Shown: in pieces, positions 62,441 to 64,000 of the stretch | Layout of the letters: each line of letters starts with the position of its first letter | How positions within the stretch are numbered: the stretch's first letter is position 1 | Source of the DNA: Phallusia mammillata | Taxonomy: Eukaryota; Chordata; Ascidiacea; Phlebobranchia; Ascidiidae | Length of the DNA: 64,000 nt | Direction: 5' to 3' | Assembly (NCBI GenBank): GCA_003260075.1 | Contig: QLIY01000019.1 | Span: 323,131 to 387,130, forward strand | Made by a program: the position numbers and the translations under genes | The notes under the pieces: generated by a model | Told to the model about the DNA's origin: nothing | The model's input: the letters and a program-made list of their open reading frames with translations, nothing else | Database searches by the model: none

Positions 62441-62610
62441 TTTGAGATCAGCAACCACGATCCCGTGCTAAACGTGTTTGATTTCGCCACGCCACGCAAC
62501 TGCTAAAATACCCTTCGAACGGCGTTGCTCCTGCGATGTTATTAACTCACGTTATTTAAGCGTCCACCGTCCCAAATATATACATTAAAAGTGCCATAAA
62601 ACGTACCTTG

Positions 62611-62967
62611 AACCTCTCCTAGCAAACTGAATTGGTACAATTGCATAAATGCTTTTTTGTAATGCTATACATATGTATTGGACACATTATGTCGTGATTT
62701 CTGCTTTCAAGACTTGTTGCCTTTTATGGGCACCGAATTTAGGGCGAAAGTTCTGAGGCGCTTGGTTCGTATACAGCAGGAGTGGGACCCCCCCCCCAAC
62801 CTCTCCTAGCAAACTGAATTGGTACAATTGCATAAATGCTTTTTTTGTAATGCTATACATATATATTGGACAGCTTATGTCGTGATTTCTGCTTTCAAGA
62901 CTCGTTGTCGTTTGATATGGGCACCGAATTTAAGGTGAAAGTTCTGAGGCGCTTGATTCGTATACAG
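62611..62967 (+). repeat. 168-bp direct duplication split by C10
   Basis: Copy 1 is 62611-62778 and copy 2 is 62798-62967, differing by a few substitutions and small indels. A C10 tract (62788-62797) directly precedes copy 2. Confidence 0.9.
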
Positions 62968-63055
62968 GGATAAATGATAGGGATTCTTTCGGAGAAGCGT
63001 CTTGTGTTCGAACCCGATAAGAAAAAGCATATTGCTATCATACAGTAAATATATA

Positions 63056-63342
63056 CCCCCCCCCCTGTGGCAATTTTTAGAAGTTTGGCCTCATAATGTG
63101 GAATGGGGAGATTGCCAGTAATGTCGAAGTCATTCCAAGGAAATGTTTGTACATAAACATTTTATTGGGTAAACATAAATGCTATTCACAGGATCTGTGG
63201 ATTTGCTTCTTAATTAAACATTTTATTGTTTTTTTTTTCATGCTACGTTGTATACTACACTTTAACAAAATTGTGACGGGGGCCACATTAAAAAGACAAG
63301 CGGGCCACGTGCGGCCCGCGGGCCGCAGGTTCCCCACCCCTG
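63056..63342. mobile_element. hAT-derived element right end behind a C10 tract
   Basis: The right end is GGTTCCCCACCCCTG preceded by 'gcggcccgcgggccgc', a common hAT terminus. The left side stops at a C10 tract (63056-63065). It shares an exact 30-bp block (63169-63198) with the MITE in SLC6 intron 9 (5165-5194). Confidence 0.65.
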
Positions 63343-63486
63343 TTTTAAATCCATCTATATTTCTCTAGGTCAAACTAATCGGAGGACTTTTTGTCACATT
63401 TTTATTATTTTTGGAGGTGAAGTAACTTTTCATAAAAAATGAGATCATTCAAAGAGTGGTTATATAGTAGGCCCGAGACATATCAC

Positions 63487-63903
63487 CTTGTATTTTCCGA
63501 GGAAGGGGTGTCTTGTTCCTGTAATCGACATATCTTCTTGTCTGGTTAGCATGCATCTTACTGGCTTCCCACACCTGAACAAATAATAGCAGCATCACGT
63601 GAAAATGATGTACAAGTTTATTTTTTACATATGTGATCGTGGATGATATTCAAATGAACTCAAATTCCTGTGACAAGCATGGTGAAAACGTTTTGTCGCA
63701 AACAAAAATTCTTTTTTTGGATTCTAACTTAATATTTTAAAGCAATATGTTTGAATGGTTTAATATTCTTACTTGGCAGCGGCGACAATAACGGGACTGC
63801 TAAGCAACAAAAAACGAGTAGCTTTTCCTCCAAAGCCCCCGCCAAGTCTCTTAACTCGAACCTGAACCTTGTTTTGTCCAACTCCCAATACGGCTGATGA
63901 CTA
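63487..63903 (-). CDS. Aldehyde oxidase/xanthine dehydrogenase (molybdo-flavoenzyme), two internal exons, partial
   Basis: Exons on the minus strand: about 63903-63775 and 63574-63487. They join in phase between conserved positions. The first encodes [16 protein letters not shown], the molybdenum-domain signature around the substrate pocket. The second encodes [13 protein letters not shown] and [11 protein letters not shown], matching the next stretch of the family. In bovine xanthine dehydrogenase the motif is FGGKE, and its Glu802 binds substrate. Here it is Ala, which favours an aldehyde-oxidase-type pocket. Upstream exons lie beyond the right edge. The roughly 500 C-terminal residues should lie to the left, but no exon is visible between here and the IRF gene. 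The gene may be truncated, a pseudogene, or lost at an assembly join. Confidence 0.9.
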
Positions 63904-64000
63904 CCAAATATATAATTGTGTTATGTGTTATAAAACTAAGGGGATTTTATGGATTTACTCATTATAAATGTTACAACGTGTTTCATGTCTGTAATCGATA

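Larger units (their letters stand above)
61624..63486. other. IRF upstream region plus repeats
   Basis: This holds the presumed IRF promoter (minus strand). It includes a perfect cAMP-response element TGACGTCA at 62433-62440. A 168-bp duplication (62611-62967) and hAT-derived sequence (to 63342) follow. The missing aldehyde-oxidase exons, expected here, are not found. Confidence 0.5.

Noticed and set aside
62990-63020. tRNA-like B-box (GTTCGAACCC)
   Set aside because: No A-box or foldable cloverleaf could be placed upstream at the correct distance.
63060-63165. Open minus-strand stretch without stops considered as the next oxidase exon
   Set aside because: The translation does not match the family after HPFLGKYK. 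It lies inside hAT-derived sequence and ends in poly-C.

Overview
This is a eukaryotic window, evidently from an invertebrate animal. The genes are split into short exons (about 23-735 bp) with GT-AG junctions, introns are mostly AT-rich, and the proteins are metazoan families: an SLC6 transporter, RAD51AP1, ZMIZ, an interferon regulatory factor and an aldehyde oxidase/xanthine dehydrogenase. Compact introns, hAT-type MITEs and this gene set fit an invertebrate deuterostome, and I would guess a tunicate (ascidian). The species cannot be fixed from sequence alone. All gene models were assembled by hand from splice sites, phase and family conservation.

Layout. (1) 1.4-10.1 kb, + strand: a complete 15-exon SLC6 Na+/Cl- dependent transporter, glycine-transporter-like. 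(2) 12.8-15.4 kb, - strand: a complete 9-exon RAD51AP1 homologue, with a 75-bp satellite in intron 7. (3) 15.4-18.0 kb: a repeat patchwork of hAT ends and a gag/protease retroelement fragment, with poly-C tracts and a one-base N join. It looks misassembled. (4) 18.0-32.7 kb: a long region without recognisable genes, richer in CpG than the flanks. (5) 32.7-52.9 kb, + strand: a 20-exon ZMIZ1/2 (PIAS-like, SP-RING) gene. Two of its coding exons are broken by apparent assembly defects, an N join and a C67 tract. (6) 52.9-58.2 kb: a convergent intergenic region with a hAT MITE. (7) 58.2-61.6 kb, - strand: a complete 7-exon IRF gene. (8) 61.6-63.5 kb: IRF upstream region and repeats. (9) 63.49-63.90 kb, - strand: two exons of an aldehyde-oxidase/xanthine-dehydrogenase gene running off the right edge. 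Its downstream exons are not visible.

The genes do not form a functional cluster. The most unusual feature is a set of 16 pure homopolymer tracts (G or C, about 10-12 or 49-92 bp). They repeatedly sit at the junctions of near-identical direct duplications or replace the end or middle of transposons. The first five are all G, the last eleven all C, and the switch falls near an N join. Two of the gene-level effects are frameshifts in an otherwise well conserved gene. I judge assembly artefact (for example dark-cycle poly-G read tails closing gaps) the likeliest explanation, with an unusual G-tract insertion or repair process as the alternative.
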